Shown in pieces: positions 18,976-27,522 of a DNA stretch of 64,000 bases. The DNA comes from Sinorhizobium sp. RAC02 (GTDB lineage: Bacteria; Pseudomonadota; Alphaproteobacteria; Rhizobiales; Rhizobiaceae). The translations under genes were made by a program, and so were the position numbers. The notes under the pieces are model-generated. The model was not told where the DNA came from. It searched no databases and saw only the letters and a program-made list of their open reading frames with translations. Each line of letters begins with the position of its first letter. Position 1 is the stretch's first letter. The stretch covers positions 496,001 through 560,000 of the forward strand of contig NZ_CP016452.1 in assembly GCF_001713395.1 (NCBI RefSeq). Direction: 5' to 3'.

Positions 18976-19421
18976 TCCCGACTCTTTGGCCTTCGCAAGA
19001 CGCGGTGAATCCGAATCTCTGGCGCAAACCGGAGGTCTACGATGCGATCAGGGATACCATTACGTGACGATTGTGATGGAGAAGTTCAACGACGGCTGGC
19101 GCGGCAGACGAAGGATGCAGCCCAGGCACGACGTCTGTTGGCGCTCGCGTCGATCTACGAAGGAGGCTCGCGTTCTGATGCCGCCCGACTCGGCAATGTC
19201 ACGCTCCAGATCGTTCGGGACCGGGTCATGCGGTTCGATGAATGCGGTCCTCAAGGCCTGATCAATGGCAAAGCTCCCGGCCCGCGGTCGCGGCTGAATG
19301 ATCAGCAGCGTGCGGCCCTGGCGCAGGCTATCGAGCGTGGGACGACACCCTATCTCGACGGTGTTGTTCGCTGGCGTCTGTGCGATATGGCCCAATGGCT
19401 TTGGGAAAAGTTTCCCGTTTC
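18959..19421 (+). mobile_element. Truncated IS630-family element (5' half)
   Basis: The left terminal repeat (ATACGCCGCCTCGCTGATC) follows a TA target. The first part of the transposase frame (from 19042, MRSGIPLRDDCDGEVQRRLA, then DAARLGNVTLQIV) is nearly the same as the copy at 29685-30844. Identity ends at about 19421, just after the segment coding LWEKFPVS, and the rest of the element is missing. Unlike the other copy, it keeps the base in AATGATCAGCAGCG, so its frame is uninterrupted up to the break. Confidence 0.8.
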
Positions 19422-19547
19422 AGCTATGTTCGACCTTACGCAGGTTTTTGAACTGCTCTTGTTCCGCATCTTGATGCCACGCCTCGACATCTGGTAATTA
19501 CCTATCATAACCAGTATGATTGCCTGTCTTTAAGGAGAGGTGACGCC

Positions 19548-20345
19548 TTGCGATTCGCACCGAACGAAACAACCTCCGTCATGATCGAGGCTGCGCGGGC
19601 CGGGGCGGCTGTCGCGATGGGGTACTTCACCGCGAAGGGGCCACTGGAAATGGTTGAGAAGGCCCCGCGCGACTACCAACTTGCCGCCGATGTCGCTACC
19701 GAACGAGCCATCGCGGCGGTCCTGGCCAGGTTTTGCCCCGAGGCGGGGATTTCTGGCGAGGAGGGAACGAGCGAACGGGCGGGAACCGGCAGCGGCCGTT
19801 TCATCATCGATCCGATCGACGGGACGTCCAATTTCGCCTTCCGCATCCCCTTCTTCGCGCAGGTGATTTCCTACATCGAGGCAGGCGGCATCGTATCCGG
19901 CATTGTCTACGATCCGGTGCGCAATGAGATGTTCGTCGCGGAAAAAGGCCGCGGCGCCTATCTTAACGGCAATCGCCTGCCGCCGCTGGCCGCGGTGTCG
20001 CCTGATCGCTCGGTGATCGGCGTCGGATTGCCGATCCCGGGGCAGGTACGCAACGTTTCGGCGGAGCAGTATCAGGCCGCGCTCTCGGCGGTGTGCGAGA
20101 CCGCGGCCGTGACCCGCAGGCTGGGATCGGCGGCACTCGCCGTCGCCTATGTCGCGGCGGGGCGGCATCATGCCTGCTTTGAGGATGGGCTCGATGTGCT
20201 GGATTATCTCGCCTCCGCCTTGATGGTGCGTGAATGCGGCGGGCTCGTTACTGATTTTCACGGTGTTGAGCAGAATGGGGACGGCGCGGTTCTTGCCGGG
20301 GTCCCTGGCCTTCACGACTGGCTGGTCAGGCAGTTTGCCGGATGA
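19548..20345 (+). CDS. Inositol-monophosphatase-family phosphatase
   Basis: 265 residues. Metal-binding motifs of the family are present: SGEEGTSE (about 72), IDPIDGTSNF (about 89-98) and, near the C-terminus, CFEDGLDVLDYLAS in place of the usual WDxAAG block. The start is TTG, chosen for AGGAGAGG seven bases upstream. The enzyme should remove phosphate from a small sugar or polyol phosphate in the cytosol. It converges on the GDPD-family gene with a 20-bp overlap of coding ends. AccG of agrocinopine catabolism is reported to be in this family, which fits the neighbourhood. The true substrate is unknown. Confidence 0.85.
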   Translation: MRFAPNETTSVMIEAARAGAAVAMGYFTAKGPLEMVEKAPRDYQLAADVATERAIAAVLARFCPEAGISGEEGTSERAGTGSGRFIIDPIDGTSNFAFRIPFFAQVISYIEAGGIVSGIVYDPVRNEMFVAEKGRGAYLNGNRLPPLAAVSPDRSVIGVGLPIPGQVRNVSAEQYQAALSAVCETAAVTRRLGSAALAVAYVAAGRHHACFEDGLDVLDYLASALMVRECGGLVTDFHGVEQNGDGAVLAGVPGLHDWLVRQFAG

Positions 20346-21147
20346 TGCGCTCCAGAAGCGGCGCAAGCACGTCCGGCTCGTCGGTCGTGATCTGGTCGAC
20401 GCCGGCGTCTGTCAACCGCCGCAGTGTGGTCTGGACATCGGGATGGTCGCTGTTCAGCGTGTAGGCATCCACCTTCATACCGGCGGCCTGAAAAGCCGCC
20501 ACCAGATCGAAGCCTTCTTCCAAGCCAGCCAGGATGATCGGGTATTCGATGTAGACATAGGCAGCGTAGGGGGCCGCAGTTATGGCTTCCCGAGCAAATC
20601 GCCCGAAGGTCCTTGAGCGCCGCAGCGACAGTAGCGTGTCGTCGGTGCAGGGGTCATAGCCGATCCGCAGGGCCGGTAGGCCGTCCGCAAGCCGGCGCAG
20701 CTCGGCCGCATCGCCGCCGCTGAGGATGAAACGGTCGGCACAGTCGGCCAACAAGAACCCGAAGCTGTCGAAATGGTCTTGGGAAAGGCTGGCGATATCG
20801 TCCTTGAAATCGAGTTGCATCAGCGCACCCGAACCGGCAGGGGCAAGGCGCATCGCCGCGGCAAGTTCGCTGAACAGCAAAGGCGGGTGAGCGGCGATCC
20901 GACCATCCTCACCGCGCATCGAAAGATGCCTTGTGGCCGTCGCCGTCGTGCTAGTCACAGGACCTGCACCGGTCGTCTCACGGTCGAGCGTGGCGTCGTG
21001 CAGGCAGAGGAAATCACCGTCGCGGAGTGCGCGCAGGTCGATCTCCATCGACGCGCCGAGGCATGCGCCAGAGATGAGGTTGTCGCGGTCGAAAACGACA
21101 TCGCTGCGCCGCCGGCGCAGCCGATGCCACTTGAAGACCGGGCTCAT
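20326..21147 (-). CDS. Glycerophosphodiester-phosphodiesterase-family protein
   Basis: 273 residues from the ATG at 21147, which overlaps the stop of the ABC ATPase gene (ATGA). GDPD motifs are recognisable but modified: an early His-Arg (KWHR, residues 6-9) without the usual following Gly, Glu35 and Asp37 in SMEIDLRALRDG, His50 in CLHDATLDRETTG, then MQLDFKDD and a late TTDEPD. It should cleave a phosphodiester to an alcohol plus a phosphomonoester, probably cytosolic since no signal peptide is seen. As the last gene of the importer operon it likely acts on the imported compound, with the convergent phosphatase acting next. Confidence 0.82.
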   Translation of the reverse strand: MSPVFKWHRLRRRRSDVVFDRDNLISGACLGASMEIDLRALRDGDFLCLHDATLDRETTGAGPVTSTTATATRHLSMRGEDGRIAAHPPLLFSELAAAMRLAPAGSGALMQLDFKDDIASLSQDHFDSFGFLLADCADRFILSGGDAAELRRLADGLPALRIGYDPCTDDTLLSLRRSRTFGRFAREAITAAPYAAYVYIEYPIILAGLEEGFDLVAAFQAAGMKVDAYTLNSDHPDVQTTLRRLTDAGVDQITTDEPDVLAPLLERIIRQTA

Positions 21148-22193
21148 GACGCGGGCGAGCGTACGGCGTCGTGGCCGTCCTTGAAAACGCAGTAGTGGCA
21201 TGCGCCGAGGAAGATGGCCTGACCCGGTTCGAGCGGCGTTTCCGTGTCCATGTGTACTTTGAACCGGTTCTGCCCGTCGGTGGTCGCCTCGACGGTGCGG
21301 TAGGCGCCGAAATGGACGATCCGGGTGACGGTGGCGGGCGCGCGGCCCTGCGCGGCGTCGAAATGGACCCGCAGCTTTTCCGGGCGCACCGCGAGCGTGG
21401 CCGAGCCATCGGGCAGGGCCGCATCGAGGGCGAGGCCGGCGGCCGCGATCCGACCGTCGCGGATGGTGCCCTCGATCATGTTCATAGCTCCGATGAAGCC
21501 GGCGACGAACTTGTCGCTCGGAGTGGCGTAGATCTCGGCGGGACCGCCGATCTGGTTGATCCGGCCGACCGACATGACGACGATGCGGTCGGCGATGGCG
21601 AGCGCCTCGTCCTGCCCGTGGGTGACGAAGACGGTGGTTATGCCGAGTTCGCGCTGGATGTTACGGACCTCTTCGCGCAAGCGCTCACGCAGGTGCTGGT
21701 CGAGGCTGGCGAAGGGCTCGTCCATCAGCAGGATCTTCGGTTCCAGCACGATGCAGCGGGCGATGGCCACACGCTGCTGCTGGCCGCCGGAAAGGCGCAC
21801 GGGGCTGCGCTTGCCGAAGCCGGACAGCCCGACCAAATCCAGCGCCGCGTCGACCTTGCGGTCGATCTCGGCACGGCCGAGCTTGCGCAGCTTCAGGCCA
21901 AAGGCGATGTTGTCGTGGACATTCATGTGCGACCACAGCGCATGGCTCTGGAAGACCATGGCGGTGGGACGGCGCTCGGGCGCGGCGGCGGTGACGTCGA
22001 TACCGTCGATCAGCACGCGGCCCGCCGTCGGCTTCTCGAAGCCGCCCATGATGCGCAGGAGCGTTGATTTTCCCGAGCCTGAGGGGCCGAGCAGGCACAC
22101 GAGTTCACCCGAGGCGATGTCCAGAGAAACGTCGCTCAGCGCCGTCATCTCGCCGAAACGCTTCTCTATGCTCGTCAATTGCAGTTTTGCCAT
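21144..22193 (-). CDS. ABC importer ATP-binding protein (PotA/UgpC type)
   Basis: 349 residues. The nucleotide-binding domain (1-235) has Walker [11 protein letters not shown]-loop VFQSHALW, signature [13 protein letters not shown], Walker B ILLMDEPFASLD and the switch His in FVTHGQDEA. A C-terminal regulatory TOBE-type region follows (about 280-345, TLAVRPEKLRVHF). This layout is typical of spermidine, iron or sugar importers. It lies 36 bp after the second permease and is coupled to the downstream GDPD gene. The carboxyl half overlaps a long antisense frame that is only a shadow. Confidence 0.92.
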   Translation of the reverse strand: MAKLQLTSIEKRFGEMTALSDVSLDIASGELVCLLGPSGSGKSTLLRIMGGFEKPTAGRVLIDGIDVTAAAPERRPTAMVFQSHALWSHMNVHDNIAFGLKLRKLGRAEIDRKVDAALDLVGLSGFGKRSPVRLSGGQQQRVAIARCIVLEPKILLMDEPFASLDQHLRERLREEVRNIQRELGITTVFVTHGQDEALAIADRIVVMSVGRINQIGGPAEIYATPSDKFVAGFIGAMNMIEGTIRDGRIAAAGLALDAALPDGSATLAVRPEKLRVHFDAAQGRAPATVTRIVHFGAYRTVEATTDGQNRFKVHMDTETPLEPGQAIFLGACHYCVFKDGHDAVRSPAS

Positions 22194-22229
22194 ATCAATG
22201 CGATCCCGAAAGCGAGGATTTCGATTTTG

Positions 22230-23033
22230 TCATGCCCCGAAGCCCTTGGCGAACTGGTTGGAAGCCAGCACCCGGCGGGCAAAGAGCAGGGCGATGAACG
22301 AGGGCACCCACAACAGCACCGACAGCACCGCCCCGTACTGGACGACGATCTGCCCGGTGATCATCTGCAGCATGACCATCGGCATGGTGCGCAGTTTCGG
22401 CGCGCCCACGAGCCAGGCGCCCTCCGTCTCGTAGAATGTGGAAACGAAAGTCAGCAGCATCGCTGCGCCGATGGCCGGCGCCGCCTGGGGAATCGTAATG
22501 CGGATGAAGGTCCTGACCGGCCCGGCGCCAACATCCCGCGCCGCCTCCTCCAACCGCCGATCGATGCCGCGGAAGGCGGCCGAGGGAAGCCAGATCATGA
22601 TCAGCATCGTGTTGAGCAACTGCACGAGCACGATACCCCAGAAAGTGCCCACCAGCCGCAGGCTGAGGAAGAGCGTGGCGATCATGACGATAAGGCCGAA
22701 ACGCGGAAAGGCGTTGATGGCGAGGAACGACATCATGAAGGTGCGGCGCCCGACAAATTCCATGCGGGCGAAGGCATAGGCCGCCGGAAGGCAGATCACC
22801 GCCGACAGGAGCGTGACGGTGACGGAGAGCGCCAGCGACAGCCGCAGGGCGGACAGGACATCCGCACGCGCCAGCGTCGTATGCCAATAGCGCATGCCCC
22901 AGTCCGTCGGCAACAGCGCCGGATAATACCATTGCTCGGCGAAAGCCCAGAGAAACACGGTTGCGATCGGCATTACCACATAGGCGATGAGGGCGATCAG
23001 AATGAGAGTTCCGAAGATCGAGCTGGCGCGCAT
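22230..23033 (-). CDS. ABC importer permease, second subunit
   Basis: 267 residues with six predicted membrane helices. The EAA loop that contacts the ATPase is clear (LEEAARDVGAGPVRTFIRI). The N-terminal helix starts at once (MRASSIFGTLILIALIAY). This matches the PotC-type second permease of Fe/spermidine/aminoethylphosphonate-type importers. It starts one base after the stop of the first permease, so the two are coupled. Together with the first permease it should form the membrane channel. Confidence 0.9.
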   Translation of the reverse strand: MRASSIFGTLILIALIAYVVMPIATVFLWAFAEQWYYPALLPTDWGMRYWHTTLARADVLSALRLSLALSVTVTLLSAVICLPAAYAFARMEFVGRRTFMMSFLAINAFPRFGLIVMIATLFLSLRLVGTFWGIVLVQLLNTMLIMIWLPSAAFRGIDRRLEEAARDVGAGPVRTFIRITIPQAAPAIGAAMLLTFVSTFYETEGAWLVGAPKLRTMPMVMLQMITGQIVVQYGAVLSVLLWVPSFIALLFARRVLASNQFAKGFGA

Positions 23034-23034
23034 G

Positions 23035-23889
23035 TCACACGTCCTCGCGTTTCGTCAGCATGGCGACATAAAGAATGCCGAAGACCGAGCAGGTCAGGAA
23101 CGTCACGACGGCCTGGGCGGCGGCGAAATCGGGTTCGCGCACCTCGGCGAATGTCCTGAGCATGTAGGGCCCCATCATTTCCGGCGAGGCCGGGCCTAGC
23201 ATGTACGGGATGACGAAGGAGCCGAACAGGCTGATGACGTTGAGTGCAACGACGACCAGGAGCGAATCCTTCACCAGCGGCAGGACGATGTGCAGGAAGA
23301 TCGTCACATATCCCGCGCCCACGTCGCGCGCCGCCTCGATGGCTTCCTGTGAGACCTTGGCCATGCCGGCGGTGAGGATTAGCAGGGTCAGCGGCATATG
23401 ATCCCAGACGAGGCCGATGACCGGCCCCCAAGGCGTCAGGTAGGGCGACCTGTAGAATGTGAGGCCCACGGTTTCCAGCATCGTCTGCAGCAGCCCGTTC
23501 GGACCGATGTAGCGGATCAGCGCATAGGCGACGATGATGCCTGGCACGAACATCGGAAACAGCGCCAGAGCCTGCACGACGGCGGCGAGCCGGCTGCGGG
23601 TGAAATGCAGGTAGATCGCGATCGGCAGGCAGATCACGACCAGCACCGCCAGCGTCACGGCCGTCGTCCAGACGGTGCGCAGGTAGTTGGCGAGACTGTA
23701 AGGATCGGTGAAGAACCGATGGTAGCGGGAAAGCGTCCAGGAGACAGAGCCGTCCGCTCCCACCTCCTGGAACGTCCGCACGATGGAAACGCCGGCAGGG
23801 TAGAGCAGCAGGCAGGCCATGACCACCAGGGGAGGCCCGATCAGCATCAGGCCCCGAAGGTTTCGAGCAAATGCGCTTTCGCGTCCCAC
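23035..23889 (-). CDS. ABC importer permease, first subunit
   Basis: 284 residues when started at the GTG at 23889, which has GGAG eight bases upstream; the longer frame to 24015 would run deep into the binding-protein gene and is rejected. Six membrane helices are predicted, beginning LMLIGPPLVVMACLLLYP, and the EAA loop reads IEAARDVGAGYVTIFLHIVLP. It is the PotB-type partner of the next permease. Gene order (binding protein, permease, permease, ATPase) is canonical. Confidence 0.88.
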   Translation of the reverse strand: MGRESAFARNLRGLMLIGPPLVVMACLLLYPAGVSIVRTFQEVGADGSVSWTLSRYHRFFTDPYSLANYLRTVWTTAVTLAVLVVICLPIAIYLHFTRSRLAAVVQALALFPMFVPGIIVAYALIRYIGPNGLLQTMLETVGLTFYRSPYLTPWGPVIGLVWDHMPLTLLILTAGMAKVSQEAIEAARDVGAGYVTIFLHIVLPLVKDSLLVVVALNVISLFGSFVIPYMLGPASPEMMGPYMLRTFAEVREPDFAAAQAVVTFLTCSVFGILYVAMLTKREDV

Positions 23890-23905
23890 AGCCGGCGCTC
23901 CGTAA

Positions 23906-25048
23906 TTAGTCGCGTGCCACGGTCGGCGCGACGTTGCGATACCAGCCGTCGTTGACGGCTGCTTCCCATGCGCCGTCCGGGAAGGCCGGGATCGACGTCG
24001 GGATGATATCGGCATTGGCCTTGCGGATTTCCTCCGAAAGGTGGCTCCACTCGATCGAGGGGAAGCCGGCGACCTGCTCGACGATCTGCTCCTGCACGGC
24101 GGGGGAGATCAGCACGTTGGCAAGTTTTGTCGCCGATTCCCGGTGCGTGGCGTTGCTCGGGATGGTGCAATAGGCAAAACCGCCGACGAAAGCCAGATCC
24201 TGCAACTGCGCCAGCTTGATATGCGGCGGCAGTTCGCCGGATTTTAGGCCGGAAAGCGCCTGGTCCGACCAGGTCGGCACCATCGAGACGACGCCGGACA
24301 TCAGGAGCTGGAGCGAAGGTGTGTTGCCGGCCGTGTAGGAGCCTCCCTGATAGAGCGAGGGCGCCAGATCCGTCAGGATCTCCCATGCGCCCGGAAGCAT
24401 CTTGTCTGCCAGCTCCTTAGAGAAGTTCTCAGTGGTGAACAGCGAGGGGTCGCGGCCGTTCGCCTCGTGGATGGCGCGGCGCACGAAATTGCCGCCCGAG
24501 CCCCCCTTGTCGGGACGATTGTAGATGAACTGGCCGGGATTGGCCTTGATCCAGGCGGTCAGTTCTTCCCAGGTCTTCGGCGGAGTGGCGATCTTGTTGG
24601 AATCGTAGGCCATAACCACCTGCGAGCCGCGATAGGGCAGGCCGAAGGGCGTATCGACTGCAAGCTTGCTCAGCTTGTCGAAATTGGAAAGACCGGCCTT
24701 GGAGAAATCGAGCCAGAGGCCCGCCTCGATGCCGCCCACTGTGTTGCGCGGGTTGAAGGCTTCCATAACGTCGACCTGCGGATCGCTGTCAGTCTTCAGC
24801 GCCGCGAGCGCGCGGTCGGCAAGCGCCATCATGCCGGAATTGCCGTCGGACACCGTGACGTTGACGGCGAGGTCTGGCAGTTCCTGCTGAAGGGCGGGAA
24901 CGACGATGTTCGACCAGAAGTCGGCAAGGTTCTGGTCGCTGCCGACGATGACTTCCACCGTGCCGTCATCGGCGAAGGCGAAGCGGGGGGCGAGGCCGAT
25001 GGCGCCGATGGCCGCAGCTCCCGCGCCAAGAAATTCACGACGTTTCAT
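23906..25048 (-). CDS. ABC importer substrate-binding protein (PotD/Fbp-like)
   Basis: 380 residues from the ATG at 25048, which overlaps the kinase stop (ATGA). The N-terminus MKRREFLGAGAAAIGAIGLAPRFAFA is a signal peptide with an RR pair followed by a hydrophobic core, so Tat export is possible. The mature protein is a type-II binding fold (VEVIVGSDQNLADFW, WEELTAWIKANPGQF, GVVSMVPTWSDQAL). Family members bind polyamines, ferric ion, phosphonates or sugar derivatives. The flanking kinase, glycosidase and phosphodiesterase point to a phosphorylated or glycosylated sugar. Confidence 0.9.
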   Translation of the reverse strand: MKRREFLGAGAAAIGAIGLAPRFAFADDGTVEVIVGSDQNLADFWSNIVVPALQQELPDLAVNVTVSDGNSGMMALADRALAALKTDSDPQVDVMEAFNPRNTVGGIEAGLWLDFSKAGLSNFDKLSKLAVDTPFGLPYRGSQVVMAYDSNKIATPPKTWEELTAWIKANPGQFIYNRPDKGGSGGNFVRRAIHEANGRDPSLFTTENFSKELADKMLPGAWEILTDLAPSLYQGGSYTAGNTPSLQLLMSGVVSMVPTWSDQALSGLKSGELPPHIKLAQLQDLAFVGGFAYCTIPSNATHRESATKLANVLISPAVQEQIVEQVAGFPSIEWSHLSEEIRKANADIIPTSIPAFPDGAWEAAVNDGWYRNVAPTVARD

Positions 25049-26013
25049 TGCATATCTCCCGGTTTGCGATTGAGGATGTCGTGTTGCCTCTCGTCGCCTT
25101 GCACCCGGCGCAGCAGGTCCGCTTCGTCCGGCAAGGCCTTGCCGCCATGGTCCGTGACTGCGGCTGAGCCGCAATGAATTGCGGCATCGAGTATCTTTTC
25201 GAGCGTCCAGCCCTGCAGCAGACCGTAAACGAAGCCGGCGTTGAAGCTGTCGCCGGCGCCGGTGGTGTCGATGACCTCGACGACCGGCGCCGGCCGTTCC
25301 AGAACACCTTCGCCCCGGTGGAGAAGGGCGGCACCCTGTGCGCCCCGCTTCAGGACCACGAGGGGGGCGAACCTTCCAAGGACGTCGAGCGCTTCGAAGC
25401 CGGTACGACCCGTCAGCCGCGCGGCTTCCGTGTCATTAAGCAGGAAGCAGTCAGTGCTGGTCAGGATATCGACAAGGTTTGCCTCATCGAGCGCCTCGTC
25501 GACATGCTGGCAATCGAAGCAGCAATAGATGCCTTGCGCGCGGGCAAAGGCGAAAAGCGCGGCTAGCTCCCTGCGGCAGGTCAGGCCCTGGATGAGCAGA
25601 ACACGGGGCCGCAGGCGCTCCAGCATCTCCGGCGCAGGCAGCGTCTCGTCGCCGTCGAAGCGGCTAATGAAGCCGCGATCGCCGGCCATGGAAAAGGCGG
25701 CGCTGACGCGGATGCGGTTTTCGTCGCGGCGCTGGAAGAGGGACGTGTCCATGCCTTCCTTCTCCGCAGCGCCGATCATCAGGCTACTAAAGAGGTCGCT
25801 GCCGGTCTCGCACCACCAGCCCGTGCGCGTGTTGAGTAGTGACAGCGCGCGCGCCGTCGTAAAATTGGCGCCCGGGATGGCATCGAAGCCTTCCGACCAT
25901 ACATCCGCCCCAAGCCGCGGCATTTCGCCGAGGCCCGAGAATATCAGGTCGAAGTAATATTCCCCCGCCAGAACGACGTCATAGGGGAAGGCTCTTTCCT
26001 GTCGGGCAAGCAT
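25045..26013 (-). CDS. PfkB-family carbohydrate kinase
   Basis: 322 residues from the ATG at 26013 (MLARQERAFPYDVVLAGEYY), which shares one base with the stop of the glycosidase gene (TAATG). The C-terminal PfkB signature VIDTTGAGDSFNAGFVYGLL holds the catalytic Asp and the anion hole; an upstream ATP-side block is LNDTEAARLTG. It should phosphorylate a sugar or nucleoside released in the cytosol. Sitting between a GH4 glycosidase and the importer genes it probably acts on the freed sugar; the substrate cannot be read from sequence. Confidence 0.87.
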   Translation of the reverse strand: MLARQERAFPYDVVLAGEYYFDLIFSGLGEMPRLGADVWSEGFDAIPGANFTTARALSLLNTRTGWWCETGSDLFSSLMIGAAEKEGMDTSLFQRRDENRIRVSAAFSMAGDRGFISRFDGDETLPAPEMLERLRPRVLLIQGLTCRRELAALFAFARAQGIYCCFDCQHVDEALDEANLVDILTSTDCFLLNDTEAARLTGRTGFEALDVLGRFAPLVVLKRGAQGAALLHRGEGVLERPAPVVEVIDTTGAGDSFNAGFVYGLLQGWTLEKILDAAIHCGSAAVTDHGGKALPDEADLLRRVQGDERQHDILNRKPGDMQ

Positions 26014-27398
26014 TATCGCCATTCCCCCGCAAATGCGCTGTGCGCAGCGATATATTCGTCCACCAGCGGTTCGGCCCGCGAATAGGACAGGACGAGCGGA
26101 TGGGCGATCAGCGCCTCGACTGCAAGGTCCTTGCGCCGCTCGGAAATGGCAGTGACGGCCAGCCGTTCGTAGCGCTTGATATTGTGGACGAGTTGGGCCG
26201 GACTGTCGGGCATCGTGCCGATCTTCTTCGGCCGGATGCCTTTGGCGTCGACAACGCAGCTCACCTCGACCACGTCGTCCGGCCGCAGACCGTCGATAGC
26301 CTCGCCGTTGCGGACATTGAGGCCAATATGGCACTCAGCGCCCGATTCCATCGCGTCGATGATGTTGAGTGCGACGCCGGCATAGCCCTCGCCCACGCCA
26401 TCGGCCGCATGGGCGGTGACGGAGCGGATCGCCTTGTCGGCATCCTCCATACTTGGCGCTTCCGGTCGGGCATAGTGCATGTAGGTCGCCTCGCGGCGCT
26501 GCTCATAGGCAAAGTAGGCGGCGAGCGCCGCGTCGGGGTCGCGACCGACGCCGATCCCGGATAGCTGTTCGATGAGCGCCCGGTTGAGGTCTCGCACCTC
26601 CTCGCCGCGGGTGCGGGCGTCGGCCTGGATGTCGCCGAGCGCCTTTTCCGCATAGTAAAAATAATAGAGATATTCGTTCAGCCACAGCCGGTGGCGGCGG
26701 ATGAGCGCCGGATCGAAGATGCGCTGCGCCGTTTCGGCCAAGAAGACGTCGTCGTCAAGAAGCCCCTGCAGCACTTCCGTTCCGCCGACCCTAGCGGCGC
26801 GGGTATAGGAAAGATGGTTAAGGCCGAAGACCTCGGTCTGGACCTCGCGAACCGCGACGCCGAGCTTCTGGGCGACCGCTTCCTGGGCGGCGTTGGCGCC
26901 GTCGCAGATGCCAACGACGCGGTCGAAGCCGGCATCCGAAAGTGCCTGCGCCACGAGGCCGGCGGGGTTGGTGAAGTTGAAGAGCCATGCATCGGGGCTT
27001 ACCTTTTTGAGCAGGCATGCATAATCCGTGATGACCGGAATGGAGCGCAGCGCCATGGCGAAGCCGCCTGGGCCTGTCGTCTCTTGGCCCAGAACGCCAT
27101 GGGAAAGGGCGATGCGTTCATCCTTGACGCGGCCATCCTCGCCGCCGGGCCGCACCGTGGTCACGACGTAACGTGCGCCTTCCAGCGCCCTTTCGGCTTC
27201 AGTGGTGGCGGTAATCCTGACAGGTGACTGCATGCGCATACCGATCTCGCGCGCCAGGCCGCCGAATATATCCAGCTTCGTCTGCTCGACATCATGCAGG
27301 CAGATTTCTGTTAGGCCGGTACGTTCTGCCCTGCGCAGCGCCGAGGCTACAAAAAGCGGCGCCCTGACGCCGCCACCGCCGATAAGAGTGAGCTTCAT
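26013..27398 (-). CDS. Glycoside hydrolase family 4 enzyme (NAD/Mn-dependent)
   Basis: 461 residues with an N-terminal NAD-binding Rossmann fold (MKLTLIGGGGVRAPLFVASAL) and the GH4 metal and active-site region: NFTNPAG near 141-147, the metal-ligand Cys165 in CDGANA and His195 in FGLNHLSY. GH4 enzymes use an oxidation-elimination mechanism on 6-phospho-alpha/beta-glucosides, alpha-galactosides or glucuronides. The Cys motif is CDGAN rather than the CNxP of phospho-glucosidases, so a non-6-phospho substrate is possible. It is the first gene of the leftward operon and faces the GntR regulator across a promoter. Confidence 0.87.
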   Translation of the reverse strand: MKLTLIGGGGVRAPLFVASALRRAERTGLTEICLHDVEQTKLDIFGGLAREIGMRMQSPVRITATTEAERALEGARYVVTTVRPGGEDGRVKDERIALSHGVLGQETTGPGGFAMALRSIPVITDYACLLKKVSPDAWLFNFTNPAGLVAQALSDAGFDRVVGICDGANAAQEAVAQKLGVAVREVQTEVFGLNHLSYTRAARVGGTEVLQGLLDDDVFLAETAQRIFDPALIRRHRLWLNEYLYYFYYAEKALGDIQADARTRGEEVRDLNRALIEQLSGIGVGRDPDAALAAYFAYEQRREATYMHYARPEAPSMEDADKAIRSVTAHAADGVGEGYAGVALNIIDAMESGAECHIGLNVRNGEAIDGLRPDDVVEVSCVVDAKGIRPKKIGTMPDSPAQLVHNIKRYERLAVTAISERRKDLAVEALIAHPLVLSYSRAEPLVDEYIAAHSAFAGEWR

Positions 27399-27427
27399 CC
27401 GTCACCTCATACATTTCAAGTCGGAGA

Positions 27428-27457
27428 ATGCTAACTGGTCATATCCAGACATGTCAA
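27428..27457 (-). promoter_or_regulatory. Sigma-70-type promoter of the glycosidase/importer operon
   Basis: On the minus strand TTGACA (27457-27452) and TAGCAT (27433-27428) are 18 bases apart, a near-consensus -35/-10 pair about 30 bp upstream of the glycosidase ATG. Confidence 0.65.
27435..27448. promoter_or_regulatory. Candidate operator of the GntR regulator
   Basis: The 14-base element CTGGTCATATCCAG has matching 4-base arms (CTGG/CCAG) and lies fully within the spacer of the operon promoter. A repressor bound here would block polymerase. The size and GGTnnnnnCC-like core fit a HutC-subfamily GntR site, but this is a prediction. Confidence 0.5.
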
Positions 27458-27522
27458 GATGGCGCATTGCTTTTGAACATCGTTTGGTGCAGCAGTAGCA
27501 ACATCACAAGCTGGTGGGAACG

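Noticed and set aside
21171..23159. Plus-strand frames of about 300 codons over the importer genes
   Set aside because: Low-complexity shadows of the minus-strand ATPase and permeases.
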